Notes: generated from the letters alone by a model not told the origin. Counted from the first letter of the stretch, positions 21,311 through 33,371 are shown. The stretch: DNA of 64,000 nucleotides from Orientallactaga sibirica (GCA_036365145.1 JAEOAD010000040.1:16467501-16531500); one strand, 5' to 3'. Numbers and translations: made by a program.

Positions 21311-21555
21311 GGGCTGGAGAGATGGCTTAGCGGTTAAATGCTTGCCTATGAATCCTAAGGACCCTGGTTCGAGGTTTTAAGCCAGATGCACAAGGGGGTG
21401 CATGCATCTGAGTTTGTTTGCAGTGGCTGAGGCCCTGATTTCATTTTCTCTCCAGATTCTCTCTCTCTCTCTCTCCCTGCCTATTTCTGTATCTCTCTCT
21501 CAAATAAATAAATAAATAAATAAATAAATAAATATTTTAAAAAATTTAAAAAAAA
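21311..21555 (+). mobile_element. B2-like SINE
   Basis: Complete element with (AAAT)9 tail, target duplication AAAATCTCCCTTT (21298-21310 region and 21557-21569). Confidence 0.9.
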
Positions 21556-21559
21556 AAAA

Positions 21560-21949
21560 TCTCCCTTTAAAGCCGTTTTCTGTGTCTTTCTCCAGAATTT
21601 CTAAATCATCATGGCTTTCTCACAGTCAATGTTGCAAGACAGTCTTAGAGAAATATTGCCCCAGAATGGAAAGGAGGTTTCTCCAAGGAGCTCTTTCTTT
21701 AGTGAAGGCTAAAGCTTGGGGTTTTTCTGCTGTGGTGTAAAATTTGCATTACTGAAAAGACTCTATACTACACACTAAGAGCCAGGAAGCAGATCAAATT
21801 GAGATTACTGACAAGGTGAACATGTGTGCAGAGGGGTTAGTTTTCCTCCGTCTCTCACCATCTGATTTAGTGAGACGGGGCCTCTCACTTAGACCCAGAG
21901 CCTGAGGATTCAGCTGCTCCAGGTGGCCTGCTTATCCAGGGATCATTGC
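21560..21949. other. Intergenic sequence, nothing identified
   Basis: About 390 bases with no recognised feature. Confidence 0.4.
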
Positions 21950-22085
21950 CTCTGCCTCATGAGCGCTGGGATTATAGGCAGATGGCCACTCCCACTCGAT
22001 GTTGACATGGGTGCTGGGGATCCAAACTCAGGTCCTTATTCCTGCATGGCAAGCGCTTTATCATCTGAGCTGTCTCCCCAGCCCC
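21950..22085 (-). mobile_element. B4-type SINE fragment
   Basis: B1-like 'gagcgctgggattataggca' followed by an ID-like reverse tRNA part ending 'gagctgtctccccagcccc'. Confidence 0.6.
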
Positions 22086-22135
22086 AGTCATGCCCTTGAT
22101 GGATGAAAACATGATGACATTATTAAGAAGAGGTG

Positions 22136-22294
22136 GCCGGGCGTGGTGGTGCACACCTTTACTCCCAGCACTCGGGAGGCAGAAGCAGGAGGATCGCAGT
22201 GAGTTCGAGGCCACCCTGAGACTACAGAGTGAATTCCAGGTTAGCCTGGGCTAGAGCGAGACCTTACCTCAAAAAAACAAAAACAAAAAAAAAG
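22136..22294 (+). mobile_element. B1 SINE
   Basis: Complete body from GGCCGGGCGTGGTGGTGCAC to an AAAAACAAAAAC tail. Confidence 0.88.
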
Positions 22295-22299
22295 TGAAA

Positions 22300-22505
22300 G
22301 GTGGGAGGTGGCGTCTGGTGGAAGGCAGCAGGTCTCTGTGGTCATGTCTTGGGGCTATTTCCTTCTTCTGTTTCCTGGACGGGATGCTCAACCTCTTCCC
22401 ACCATGACAGATGGACACTCTGAAATCATAAGCCAAAATAAAGTCCTCTTCTTTTTAGGTTGTTTCAAGTATTTTGTTATAGCAACAGGAAAAGTAAATA
22501 ATACA
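22300..22505 (+). mobile_element. MaLR LTR 3' fragment
   Basis: 'ataagccaaaataaagtcct' then 'tttgttatagcaacaggaaa' is the MaLR polyadenylation and U5 pattern. Confidence 0.55.
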
Positions 22506-22702
22506 AATATACTGTGCTCAGTATTGAAATTTGGCATGAGAAGCCATACTAGACTATAGGGCTTGAGCGTTTCGTGGGATCATTGCTGTCAGGCTGCAGC
22601 TGGAAGAGATCTCCTTTACATACATGGGTTCACATTAATGTTGACTAAAGTTTAGGTTTAGCTTTGCTTTATGATATATGCTTAGTAAAAAATGTAGTCC
22701 CT

Positions 22703-22889
22703 TAGCCAGGCATGGTGGCAACGCCTTTAATCCCAGCACTTGGAAGGCAGAGATAGGAGGATCGCCATGAGTTCAAGGCCACCCTGAAACTACATATTGA
22801 ATTCAAGCTCAGCTTGGGCTAGAGTGAGACCCTACCTTGAAACCCCCCCAAAAAAAAAAAGAAAAAGAAAAGAAAGAAAGAAAAAGAAA
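22703..22889 (+). mobile_element. B1 SINE
   Basis: B1 with a long AAAG-rich tail, flanked by related AATGTAGTCCC and AAAGTAGTCCC. Confidence 0.85.
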
Positions 22890-23102
22890 AAAAGTAGTCC
22901 CGAGCTAAAGCCACCATCTTACTGCCTCTGCTCCTGACACACTAAACCAGCCCAGCAGCCCCATCCATGGCTCAAAATGATTTTCAGAACTTTGATGATA
23001 AGCTTTGTACCTGCTGAAGTGATCTTTCCACCTCCAATCTCCTCTTCTATTTCAAGATCCAGCTCAAAAACAAACAAACAAATAAATAAATAATCGTTTT
23101 TA

Positions 23103-23325
23103 AAGGCTGGAGAGATGGTTTAGTGGTTAAGGCACTTTTTCCTGCAAAGCCTAAGGACCCAGGTTCAATTCTCCAGATCCCACGTAAGCCAGATGCACAT
23201 GGTAGTGCATGCATCTGGAGTTCATTTGCAGTGGCTGGAAGCCCTGGCATGCCCATTCTCTCTGGCTCTTTCTCTCTTTCTTCCTACCCCCTCTGTCTCT
23301 AATTAATAAATAAATATTTAAAAAT
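23103..23325 (+). mobile_element. B2-like SINE
   Basis: 'ggctggagagatggtttagt' head to AATTAATAAATAAATA tail. Confidence 0.87.
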
Positions 23326-23499
23326 GTTTTAAATGTAGTCCCCATTCCAGATATCTTACTTTAAGGAATCTTCAATAGATGATGTGGGGATTCACATGCA
23401 TAAGAAGGAACCTGAGCTGGTCTCTCATATGTGAGACTCCAGCCTAAGTCCTGAAGTTTCTGAAGCCATGGGTGGGAAGATCTGTGAGAGCAGTAAGTA

Positions 23500-23870
23500 C
23501 TAATTTCTTAGCTATTACCCCAAGGGCGCAGGCAACAAAAGCAAAAGAGGGCACATTTGAACTTCACGAAACTTCCACCCAGGAAAGGAAGCAACTGACC
23601 GACAGAGAGAAGAGACTGTAAAAGGTTGAGAGGAAAATACTTTTCAAACCATGCTGGTGACAGGCTACTACGCAGAACATCAAAGGAATCCGGCTCTATA
23701 AAAAGGAACAAAAACCTCAAATGAAAACGGGCAAAGACTCTGAAGAAACATTTCTCCAAATAAGAGATCTGACAGGGCCAAGGAATGTGTGAGAACTGTT
23801 CACCACCAGGGAAACACGAATTAGAACCACAGAGATGGCACACTGAAAAAAAAAAAAACAAAAAAAAACA
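23500..23870 (+). mobile_element. Old LINE-1 ORF2 3' fragment
   Basis: 'aggcaacaaaagcaaaagag', 'atgaaaacgggcaaagactc' and 'tgaagaaacatttctcc' follow the order of the end of LINE-1 ORF2. Frame decayed. Confidence 0.65.
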
Positions 23871-24107
23871 CTCATTACGGGAGGCTGCCGGGACGTCTCC
23901 GTTTAGATTTGCTGGGGTTGAAATATAAACCGTGCTTCCTGTTGGTTTTAGGTTTGCCAATTGTGGAAAAGCCCTGTTACAAACACCAGAAATCGGAGTA
24001 CACTTTCTACAGTCCTTGGAGAGCCGAAACCACTTTCCAGAGGGAAAAGAGGAAATAGAATTTCCTGTAAGAGTACTTAATGCTGGGACCACTTAGACTT
24101 TATTACT

Positions 24108-24425
24108 GTCTGTAGTAGATAGCCACACATCCCTGGTATGAACTTCCAAACCAAGCACAGTTTTATGGGAGGAAGAAGGTATTTATTGAAGCTTACAGAT
24201 CAAGGGGGAAGTTCCATAATGGCAGAAGAAGAAGCTGGCCCACTTTCACAGACCTAGGCAGAGAGAGAAAAGCAACCACCAACACCATAAGCAAAAGCTC
24301 AGCCACGTTGCGTATCTTTAGACTGGAATCCACCCCCGCACCTTAGGGCTGGACCCTGGGACCCACCTACAATGGCACCTCCAGCCAGACGACTGGAGAT
24401 CCAAATTACAAGCTTTTAATAAACT
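24108..24425 (-). mobile_element. MaLR-type LTR
   Basis: Reverse LTR sequence ('aggtatttattgaagcttac', 'aagttccataatggcagaag') like those at 37973, 53565 and 62621. Confidence 0.55.
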
Positions 24426-24520
24426 CCTGAATCCGCCACCTCTTCTGCTATGGACCCTGAGCCTTGGAAGGTGTGTTAGAGATGTTTCAGTGCTGAGCAT
24501 TCTTGTTGAAGACGACGTCA
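24426..24520 (-). mobile_element. LINE-1 3' UTR scrap
   Basis: 'accctgagccttggaaggtg' and 'cagtgctgagcattc' match the 29.6 kb LINE-1 piece ('tgagccttggcgggtgtgtt'). Confidence 0.45.
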
Positions 24521-24832
24521 ACCTAGCAGGCAGCGTCCCTTTCTAGCTTACCCAGGCTTCCTTCAGCCTCGCGTGGCTCACTCCATCCAGCAAGCCTCAT
24601 TCCCCTTTCAGAGAAAGACTGGGCAGAGTTAAGAAAAACTCTCCCCATCAATCCCTCCCATTTCCTGAGGGGCAGACCCAGCCAGAAGTGCTGGCTAAAG
24701 CTAAGCTTCTCACCAGGGCTGCCAGATGCAGCAAAGAAAACTAGAGTGAAGGTCCCACTCAGATAAGCAACAAACATTGCTTAATATTTAAGAATATCCC
24801 ATGCAATCTTTGGTATCTACTTATGCTATTAT
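24521..24832. other. Intergenic sequence, nothing identified
   Basis: No repeat or gene signal found. Confidence 0.4.
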
Positions 24833-24835
24833 CTT

Positions 24836-25098
24836 TTTTTTTTTTTTGAGAGAGAGAGAGAGACAGAGAGAAAGAGGGAGAGAAAGACAGATAGAGATGA
24901 GCGCACCAGCAGCCTCTCAGGTGCTGCGAACAAAATCCAGATACATGCGCCCCCTTGTGGTCAAGTGTGGCACTGCACCCTTGCGTCACTGCATCTGGCT
25001 AAATGTGGGACCTGGAGATTGGAACCGCTGGAGATTGGAACCCGTGTTCTTAAGCTTAGGAGGCAGGCACCTTAACCACTAAGCCATCTCTCCAGGCC
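24836..25098 (-). mobile_element. Extended B2-like SINE variant with internal duplication
   Basis: Long-body SINE between CTATTATCTTT and GGCTATTATCTTA. 'gctggagattggaacc' is repeated in tandem at about 25011-25042. Confidence 0.85.
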
Positions 25099-25752
25099 TC
25101 GGCTATTATCTTATACGTTGCTTATCTGAAATTCAGATTCAGTTAGTTGTCCTATATTTTACCTGGAATCCCTGTTTTAATATTCAAATAAGCTTAAAAA
25201 AATAAAACCTTCCATGAAATGTGTAGACAGACTCTGCAATCCAGCAAGAACAGAAGTAATTAAATTATTGCTGGGCTCCCCTCGCTGCAGCAAAGAACTT
25301 ATGAGCTGTCTGGTATGGTCTGCATGAGGCATTCAGCTACAACCATGTCACCCAGCCCTGCGAGACGCCTCTGTCAGTCTGAGCAGCAGCGTACCAGTGG
25401 AAATTCACTCACATCCAGATCAAGAGAGGAGAAAACCCCAGAACATTCAGTCCTCCTGGCAGTTGCCAAGGTAAAACCAAAACGTGACAAAACAAAATAT
25501 TCACAACAACGGTTCCTTGCCCAGAAGCAAAGTGTTGCTGGTAAGGAGAGTGGATTAGGGAAAGCTTGCACAGTTTCCAAAGGGAGAGCTTCCCTTAGAG
25601 CTTTCCAATGTAGGAAGCTCCCCTCCCAACCTCACAGCATATGCTGAACTTCCCCACGGGCTTCATGGTTTCAAAATGCATCAGCTGATTCAGCAGGCTG
25701 GAAGGAATTGCCTTCCTGTGTTAACTTTGTGGCGTGCTTAAAACCACACTAA
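25099..25752. other. Intergenic sequence, nothing identified
   Basis: Includes a 110-codon open frame (25315-25647) without recognisable domain, splice sites or homology; not called as a gene. Confidence 0.4.
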
Positions 25753-25753
25753 C

Positions 25754-25830
25754 CGGCTGGGGATGTAGCTCTTTGGGTAGAGAGCTTGCCTAGCATGTGC
25801 GAAGTCCTGGGTTGGATCTTCAACGCTCCA
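25754..25830 (+). mobile_element. ID-type SINE (tRNA-derived)
   Basis: 'ggctggggatgtagctcttt' with A box, 'ttgcctagcatgtgcgaag' and a B box-like GGGTTGGATCTTC. Tail lost. Confidence 0.75.
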
Positions 25831-25842
25831 TGAAACTAGGAG

Positions 25843-26034
25843 TGGGCTGGAAAGATGGCTTAGTGGTTAAGGCGCTTGCCTGTCAAGACTAAGGACCCAT
25901 GTTCTACTCTCCAGGTCCTGCATAAGCCAGATGCACAAAGGTGATGCAAGTGTGCAAGGTGCACACTAGGTGGCACACACACACACACACGTATAGAGTT
26001 TGATTGCAGTGGCTGGAAGTCCTGGTGTGCCCAT

Positions 26035-26075
<41 letters not shown>

Positions 26076-26090
26076 AAAAAAAAAAAAAAA
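25843..26090 (+). mobile_element. B2-like SINE, extended variant
   Basis: Head 'gggctggaaagatggcttag', an internal (CA)n, (TC)n and a poly(A) tail. Confidence 0.85.
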
Positions 26091-26201
26091 AGCTGGGAGT
26101 GGTGGTGTACCCCTGTAATCCCAGCACTTGCTTGGGAGGTCAGAAGTTCAAGGTCATCCTTGGTTACATATCTAGTTTAAAGCTAACCTGGAAAAAAAGC
26201 A
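26091..26201 (+). mobile_element. B1-related SINE fragment
   Basis: 'gctgggagtggtggtgtacc … cagcacttgcttgggaggtc', inserted at the poly(A) of the previous SINE. Confidence 0.7.
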
Positions 26202-26264
26202 CTGCTCCAGCTTGCTAAATTGTATGCAACACACATATAGAAAAGGCTCTTAGGTTTGCCATTC

Positions 26265-26370
26265 AACTCAACCAAGCACTTCCGTTGTGCGCAATGCTGT
26301 GCCAAGCCCCAGGTTCAGAATGGGGCGTGAGGGAGGCTGGACCAAGACAGTCCCACCTTTGAAGAGCTTA
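26265..26370 (+). mobile_element. MIR or LINE-2 scrap
   Basis: 'gcaatgctgtgccaagcccc' and 'gaagagcttaatgag' match an old mammalian repeat. Confidence 0.35.
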
Positions 26371-27207
26371 ATGAGAGAAACTCAACAAAAATATAGACAT
26401 GAGCTGTCTAGAGAGAACAATTCCAAGTTAGGGAAGGAAAGGGTGAAGTAGAGGGAGTAGAAATGAGAGGCCAAGGATATGGGAAGGACGCATGCTCGAG
26501 TTTCTAATGTAATTTATGGATTTATGCAGAAGAAACACCCATGTATTGTTCAGACCACATATCTAAATAATAGCAAAACGGCATGCAAAATAAAATGGGC
26601 TACAGCCCTACATGGGTCAGTAAAGCAAAAAATCATTTTGCAAATTCGTGAACAAAATTCCATTTACATGCATTTATGGAGACCCAACCGCTTAGGATAA
26701 TTTAGATCTACAAATGGCAGTATGTGGAATTTCTATCCGTGAGTAGGTAATATTATAAACCACAGCATGTGGGCAACATTCAACACAATGGAAGAAATGA
26801 AAATGTGCATTTATTTGTATATGAATAAGATTACCATTAAGCCAAAAATGAAATATTTACTTTAAGAAAATTGTGAATCTTGACCCAGAGGTGAAGGCAC
26901 AAATTGTTTTCTTCTGATTCTCTGTTAAAACAGCAGGGACAAACACAATGTCACCGGCTAGCCAGGAGATGTCCCTGTCCTGTAGAAAACCTTCCAGCCC
27001 AGCTCCTTCTTTGGCCCACAATACCCTGTTCCGTATGCCCTGTCCACCTCCACCCTGACCTCATCACCTGCCCTTCGCCTTGCCATCCCACTTCTGACAC
27101 GGTGGCTTCTCTCTTCTTCAGGAGTGCCACAGTTGGTGCCACTCTAAGGCTTTTCTGTTCATTGTTTCATCTGAATGAAATATGTCATATGTAGTTCCTA
27201 CCATTGC
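26371..27207. other. A/T-rich intergenic sequence, nothing identified
   Basis: No gene or recognised repeat. Short open frames only. Confidence 0.4.
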
Positions 27208-27421
27208 TTTTAAAAATATTTTATTTATTTATCTTATTTGAGAGAGAGAAAGGAACACATAGAGAGAAAATGGGCATGCCAGTGCCTCGAGCCACTGCAA
27301 ACAAGTTCCAGACAAATGTGCCACCTTGTGCATCTGGCTTACGTGGATACTGGGGAATCGAACCTGGGTCCTTAGGCTTTGCACATAAGTGCCTTAACCA
27401 CTGAGCCATCTCTTCAGCCCT
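27208..27421 (-). mobile_element. B2-like SINE
   Basis: AAAATATTTTATTTATTTAT to 'gagccatctcttcagccct'. Confidence 0.87.
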
Positions 27422-27434
27422 ATTTCTTTATTGC

Positions 27435-27640
27435 AATGAAGATCTCAGCTCAGATCCTACCTTTCCACACAGGCCTTCCCACCCTACCTTGTATAGAATA
27501 ACATACTTAATAAATTTTGTCTATCTCTGCAATAAACACAAAAACCTTACATTGTGGTGACTACAGGCCTGGCACTATGCCTGACACCCAGTGGGTACTC
27601 AGAAAACATTTATGGATTGAACGAATTTTGGCTCCAGATG
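27435..27640 (+). mobile_element. LINE-2 3' end
   Basis: 'cacacaggccttcccaccct', 'aggcctggcactatgcctga' and 'gggtactcagaaaacattta' are in L2 order up to the 3' terminus. Confidence 0.55.
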
Positions 27641-27664
27641 AATCACATAGAAATAGCACTTTGC

Positions 27665-27822
27665 GGGCTGGAGAGATGGCTTAGCAGTTAAGCACTTGCC
27701 TTTGAAGCCTAAGGACCCCTGTTTGAGGCGATTCCCCAGGACCCACATAAGCCAGATGCACAAGGTGGCGTATGCATCTGGAGTTCATTTGCAGTGGCTA
27801 AAGGCCCTGGTGTGCCCATTCT

Positions 27823-27857
<35 letters not shown>

Positions 27858-27898
27858 CTTTTTCTTTCTGTCTGTCACTCTCAAATAAATAAAAATAA
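27665..27898 (+). mobile_element. B2-like SINE
   Basis: Complete element with perfect target duplication AGAAATAGCACTTT at 27649-27662 and 27899-27912. Confidence 0.93.
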
Positions 27899-28151
27899 AG
27901 AAATAGCACTTTTCAACTATTGTGCTAGAAAGGACACTCCTACTTGTGATGAGAACAAAGTCCCCAACTGGTCAATTTCAAAATAAATAAATAAATGAAG
28001 AAAAATGCAATCTCCCCTTTAACTTCATGTTTGTTGTTGTTGTTTTGTGGGGGTGGGGAAGCTGGGGGAACATTCCCATGTTCTAGCAAATTAGAAGACT
28101 ATTTAGTACTCCAGACTCACAGTCTAGCTTTCTTGTTACTTAAAACTTTTT

Positions 28152-28396
28152 GGGCTGGAGAGATGGCTTAGCAGTTAAGGCGCTTGCCTGCAAAGCCAAA
28201 GGACCTTGGTTCAATTCCCCAGGACCCATGTAAGCCAAATGCACATGGCGGCACATGCATCTGGAGTTTATTTCCAGTGGCTGGAGGCCCTGGCGCACCC
28301 ATTCTTTCCCTCTCTCTCTCTCTCTCTCTCTCTCTGTCTGTCTCTCAGTCTCTTTCCCTCTCTCAAATAAATAAGTAAAAATAAAAATATTTTAAA
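28152..28396 (+). mobile_element. B2-like SINE
   Basis: Complete element, AAAACTTTT on both sides. Confidence 0.9.
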
Positions 28397-28405
28397 AAAA
28401 ACTTT

Positions 28406-29164
28406 TCCACAAAATTTTCATGGAGAAGCATGGAAGCATGACACACCTGTTGATAGATTTCCTGAAAGAGCTGGGGAAGGGCTTCCAGCCTGTTCAGACC
28501 CCCCAGTTAGCAACACTTGCCCCTCACTTAACTTGCTCTCTTGAATCTGTACACCTTTCTTGGCTTTTTCCAGAACAACTTGGCTTCAAGCAAAGCCTGT
28601 ACTTGTCTGGGCTTTTCACCCATGCTTGGACACCACCCTGATTTCTGCGTGGAGGCATGCCGCTGGGCTCACTCTGACATCAATGGAAGCTTTATTGTAA
28701 TGTCTATGTCTCGACCAGTCTGCCTGTCTGGAGCTTAGCTCTCCTCAAGTGCAAAGAGCAAGCTCATATAGTTCTCTTGGTCCAGTGCCTCAGTCTATAG
28801 AACTGGCAGTGACGGTGGGCTCAGCCTGCCCACTGACAGCCTCCTTTGGTGTCATAGGTGGCATTTGTCTGCTTGCTTATGTTAAGGAACCTTTTCTAGA
28901 GAGTATGCATAATACGCAAACTTTAAAAGCGAGGAGAGGGCCTTGTTTTGTTTTCCTCCCACCCTCTATTGGGATTCATATCCAATCACAAATCAGAAGC
29001 TCCTGAGCCAGGAAGCCGATACCCAGCTGGTTGTCTTTGAAGTATGAACTATCTGACTTTGGGCACAGACCGTCAGACTCATCGCAGCCATGTCAAGCAG
29101 CCACAATGAGAAGAGTAGAAAATGCTGTAAGTCAGCCCCAGCCTCTGTTGTTATTTATTTAGTG
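28406..29164. other. Intergenic sequence, nothing identified
   Basis: About 760 bases without recognised repeats or exons. Confidence 0.4.
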
Positions 29165-29180
29165 TTAATTAGAAACTTGT

Positions 29181-29396
29181 GGGCTGGAGAGATGGCTTAG
29201 TGGTTAAGGCTCTTGCCTGCAAAGCCAAAGGACCTTGGTTCAATTCCCCAGGACCCACGTAAGCGCGATGCACATCTGGAGTTCGTTTGCAGTGGCCGGA
29301 GGCCCTGGAGCACCCATTCTCTCGCTCTTTCTCTTTCTCTCTCTCTTACTCTGCCTCTTTCCCTCTCTCAAATAAATGAAAATAAAATATTTTTTT
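29181..29396 (+). mobile_element. B2-like SINE
   Basis: Complete element with perfect 16-base target duplication TTAATTAGAAACTTGT at 29165-29180 and 29397-29412. Confidence 0.95.
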
Positions 29397-29412
29397 TTAA
29401 TTAGAAACTTGT

Positions 29413-29740
29413 ATGGAAAAATCACATTTCCCATCCCCCTCATATTATTCTATTATATCCCCTTCCCCACTCCCATTCTACTGAGGACCCTCCTTAGTGG
29501 GGTTACTGGTTTTCACCAGGGGGTTATGGGTTATGAATGTAGCAGTCATTGGTGGGGGGAAATGCTACTGGATTTTCCTTCCCACCTTGTGGCTCTTACA
29601 ATCTTTCTGTCCCCTCTGCTACAATGTTTCCTGAGCCTTGGCGGGTGTGTTCTAAGTCATCTTGAGTGTTGAGCTCACAGAAACTTCTGGATTTCTGCTT
29701 TGATATGTTTTGATTCCTCAGTGACTACCACCATCTTGGA
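29413..29740 (-). mobile_element. LINE-1 3' fragment
   Basis: 'cttccccactcccattctac', 'ccctctgctacaatgtttcc' and 'ttgagtgttgagctcac' fit rodent LINE-1 sequence read in reverse. Confidence 0.55.
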
Positions 29741-29744
29741 TTTT

Positions 29745-29966
29745 TTGGGGGGTGTGGGGGAGAATGAGAAAGGGAGAGAGAATTGTCACACCAGAGCCTC
29801 AGCCACTGCAATTGAACTCCAGACGCCTGTGCCACCTAGTGGGCATGTGTGACCTTGTGCTTGCCTCACCTTTGTGTGTCTGGCTTACATGAGATCTGGA
29901 GAGTCAAACATGGGTCCTTAGGCTTCACAGGCAAGTGCCTTAACCACTAAGCCATCTCTCCAGGCC
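29745..29966 (-). mobile_element. B2-like SINE, extended variant
   Basis: Reverse copy with 'ccacctagtgggcatgtgtg', between CCATCTTG copies. Confidence 0.85.
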
Positions 29967-30924
29967 CATCTTGTTTTTTTTTTTTTTTTTGAGGGGCAGG
30001 AAGAGAAGGGTCCCCATTACACCCAGGGACCCCTGAGATGCAGGAGTCTGCCTCCTCCACAGCAAGTTGCTCTCTGTGTGGAAAAGTTGTCATCTCATCC
30101 CTCAGGCTGTTTCCTGAGAAACGGCCTGGAATACAGATGAGAGACTGGTATTTGTGAGGACCTGTAGGGCATTGCAGGACGGACACCTCTCCCAACGAGG
30201 TCTCGGAGGACTCAACTTACAGAGCTTCTTCCATTGAACGAGAAGAAGATCCTTCTGTTTCCCATAATGCCCAGGCTACAGGCTGGCTGTGGAGGAAAGG
30301 ACAGCATGGAATAATGAGATGAAAGGCTGACAGGCTGATCTGGTGAGATTATGGGAGGCGGGAAGAGAAGAGGAAGCCCGATCCAAGGACTGGGATGAGA
30401 CGTGGGTGATACGGGTTAGAGGAGACCAGAAAAACACTGAAGGCCTCAGTGAAGACCTTGGACAGTGACCACCTCAGAGGCTCCCCACACACCAGCCTGG
30501 GCCAGCATAGCCCCCAGAACCACTGAGGAAACTTGGGGTTGCACATGATGAGGGGTGGTAGAGGGCCAGAAGCAAGGTGTCCAGAGCAGTGATACGCTCC
30601 ATGGTGCAGAGGCTCAAACCCCAGGCCATCCTGCCATGACAACCGGCCAGTGGGTTAGTCAGGGGGACTTCCCAGCCCTTGACAAAGCCGAGACAAGTGA
30701 CTGTGGATTTCAGCCAGAGCGTGACAATAAGGTGAGCAGCCGCAACAAATCTGAGGACCCCTCTCCCGACCCCCAAACCTCATGCAAAGGCTGACTGGGT
30801 GACAGTGCAATATTTCACTGAAGCATGTAGAAGAGGCTTTGCTGTGGGGCAAAATTAGACGCAAGGTTTCCTACAAACAGCCCCGGACAGAGAGAAAGCA
30901 GGTACACTGAGGCAGATATATTTT
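29967..30924. other. Intergenic sequence, nothing identified
   Basis: About 950 bases of balanced composition. Open frames on both strands overlap one another and show no domain. Confidence 0.4.
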
Positions 30925-31083
30925 TTTAAATTTATTTGGGTTTTTCGAGGTAGGGTCTCGCTCAAGCCCAGGCTGACCTGGAATTCACTATGTAGTCTCA
31001 GGGTGGCCTCAAACTCACGGTGATCCTCCTACCTCTGCCTCCCGAGCACTGGGATTAAAGGCGTGCACCACCAAAGCCCAGTG
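30925..31083 (-). mobile_element. B1 SINE
   Basis: 'ggtttttcgaggtagggtct' to 'gtgcaccaccaaagcccag'. Confidence 0.88.
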
Positions 31084-31384
31084 GTTGATACTAACTCTGC
31101 GATGAGGTTAGTCTTAACCTTTGCCTGGGGCTGTTTGACCAGGTCTTAGAGGCAAGGCTTGCAAACCCCAAACGCCCTCAGGGACCAGGCAGGTAATATA
31201 AATGGACGAAGTGGATCGCATAAGAGACGTCGAGGTGTGCAGGGACGTTGCCTCATGTGAACAAGACAGCCAGTGTCTGGTTCTGGCAGATAGGAAAGCT
31301 GAAGTTTCCACAGTGGCTCATACCTAAGCACGTGTTAGGCTAGTAGATGATGTCATTCTCAGGTCGTAGTACTCCTAAGTGGGA

Positions 31385-31530
31385 GGTACTATAACGTCTC
31401 ATTTCCAGTCCTGAGGCACCCACAGCCTAAGTAACTTGACTATGGTCTCCCAAGTAGAAAGTGGCAACGCTGGGATTCAGATTCGGGCAGTCTGGCACAA
31501 AAGCATGCTGGGTAATCATAGCACGCTTCT
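31385..31530 (+). mobile_element. MIR
   Basis: 'taagtaacttgactatggtc', 'gtggcaacgctgggattcag' and 'gcagtctggcac' give the MIR core. Confidence 0.6.
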
Positions 31531-32579
31531 GCTGAGCACTCATGGTTACTCAGAAATAAATATTTTTTTTCTCTTAATTAAAATCTTCCAATTAAAAAAA
31601 TCGCAAAATTAAAAAAAAAAAAACACCCTACAAACTTAGGAAAAGCAAAGTATGGGCCAGATATGGCCTGTGGGTTTGCAGCTTGTACTTTGTTCCAAGA
31701 GAATTATTATGAGGTATCCTTGGAAAGCAATACGTTTGTGGGTATTTTTTTTATTCCCTCCAAATATTCATAGCAGAGTTTAAATTTGCAGAGTTTCCTT
31801 TAGCCTAGCCAAGCTGTGAAACCTGAAAGCTTTTTCCAGATAAAGCTTCCATGGCTCAGAATATTGTTCAGAACACTTCTTTTGGAATTGCATTCAGAAA
31901 GGTTTACACATCACTTATATTATTTTGTAGACATATCGTGGTTTTTGATGAAACTGGCATTTCCCTGCGTGATTCCTATCATCTTCACCAGATGGGGCTC
32001 GGAGTTGCTTTTAGTTATTTTCAGAAATCGTATCTCTTCTCAATGCATGGTGTTTGACTGCCCAGGGAATCGTTCAAAGGAATGTGTTCCAAAATCATTA
32101 AGATTCACTTAGAGCCTTCAAGATAACAATGTTTACAGAAACGCATCAATTCATCTCCCCACATTTTTTTTTATTAGTGAAAATAACCCAAAAACCAGCC
32201 ACTCCTGTAAGTCTTCGCCAGATTGATTTTACCTTACCTGAGCTGGATATTCTGAGTGGCACTTGTAAATTCTGTCACACGTAATCAATCCTATCGCTCG
32301 CTCTCTCTTTTTTTCTGGTGCTAAGGATGTCAACAAGTTACAAAAGCATGAATGGAATTGGGCCCATAATAGGACAGCATCTGAAATAATATCTGCAACC
32401 GTGGCAAGTGGAACAGTGGGCATTAGTTTTGGGTGTTTGAATTTATTTTTTTAAGACTTTTTGCTATGTAGGAGGTGGTGTTCTAGATGCACCTGCTTTA
32501 CACACTTTCCCCTTAGTTCCTGTAACTTGGAACAAATACCAGCATAGTTAGTTACACACGAGGAAGACAAGGTTTTGTT
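31531..32579. other. Repeat-poor intergenic stretch
   Basis: About 1 kb with no recognised SINE, LTR or LINE apart from an A-rich stretch at 31590-31625. Overlapping open frames at 31816-32112 have no family resemblance. Confidence 0.4.
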
Positions 32580-32619
32580 TTTGTGGGGTATTTTTGTTTG
32601 TTTGTTTTGTTATGCTTTT

Positions 32620-32845
32620 GTTTTTCGGAGGCAAGGTTTTATGTGGTTCAGGCTGACTTCAGACTTGCTATGGAACCAGAGATGACCTTGAACTTCTAAT
32701 TCTCCTGCCTCTTCCTCCTGAATGCTGGGATTACAGGCATGCATAACCATACCCAGTTTTATATGGTGCTGGGGATTGAACCCAGGACCTCATCTATGCT
32801 AGGCAAGCACTCTACCAACGTAGTTATATGTGCAGCTCCAGGAAT
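32620..32845 (-). mobile_element. B4-type SINE (B1-ID composite)
   Basis: Reverse B1-like 'gaatgctgggattacaggca' joined to reverse ID-like 'tgctggggattgaaccca … gctaggcaagcactctacc'. Confidence 0.75.
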
Positions 32846-33107
32846 GCGGTTGTCTGTAAGTCATTTAAGCAGGGGAGAAAAATCTAAAGAAGAACATAGG
32901 GTGAGGTCAGTTGGACAGATCACTCGGTTTGTTTTGCATCTAATCTAGACTCATGGCCTCACTGGAAATGGGGTGCAAACAACCCTAGAGCAGAGCTGTA
33001 GGAATTGGCTTTGAACCAGGCAGTCTTTTTAGTATTCAGTATCTTTATATCTATGATAGAATCAATTCATTTCTCTTTCCCTCTCTCACTCTCTCTTTCT
33101 CTAGCAT

Positions 33108-33348
33108 TTAAAAAAATATTTTATTTATTTATTTATTTATTTGAAAGAGAGAGAGAGACAGAAATATGCAGGTAGAGAGAGAGAGAGAGAGAGAGAATGG
33201 GTGCGCCAGGGCCTCTAGCCACTGCAAACAAACTCCAGATGTGTGCGTCCCCTTGTGCATCTGGCTTACATGGGTCCTGGGGAGTCAAACCTGGGTCCTT
33301 TGGCTTTGCAGGCAAATGCCTTAACCGCTAAGCCATCTCTCTAGCCCC
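33108..33348 (-). mobile_element. B2-like SINE
   Basis: (TTTA)n tail, (GA)n and 'gctaagccatctctctagcc' head. Confidence 0.9.
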
Positions 33349-33371
33349 CAAATAAATATTTTAAAATGTAG

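Noticed and set aside
22895..23102. Possible processed pseudogene after a B1
   Set aside because: Short, with no continuous frame or recognisable product.
23508..24092. 194-codon minus-strand open frame
   Set aside because: It runs antisense through a recognisable LINE-1 ORF2 remnant and a poly(A) run.
25315..25647. 110-codon open frame in non-repeat DNA
   Set aside because: No domain, no splice sites, no homology that I recognise. Length is within chance in 64 kb.
25754..25830. Possible tRNA gene
   Set aside because: A and B box-like motifs come from an ID SINE; no intact cloverleaf or 3' terminator.
31816..32112. Possible processed pseudogene in the repeat-poor stretch
   Set aside because: Neither overlapping frame resembles a protein family, and no poly(A) or flanking duplication is evident.
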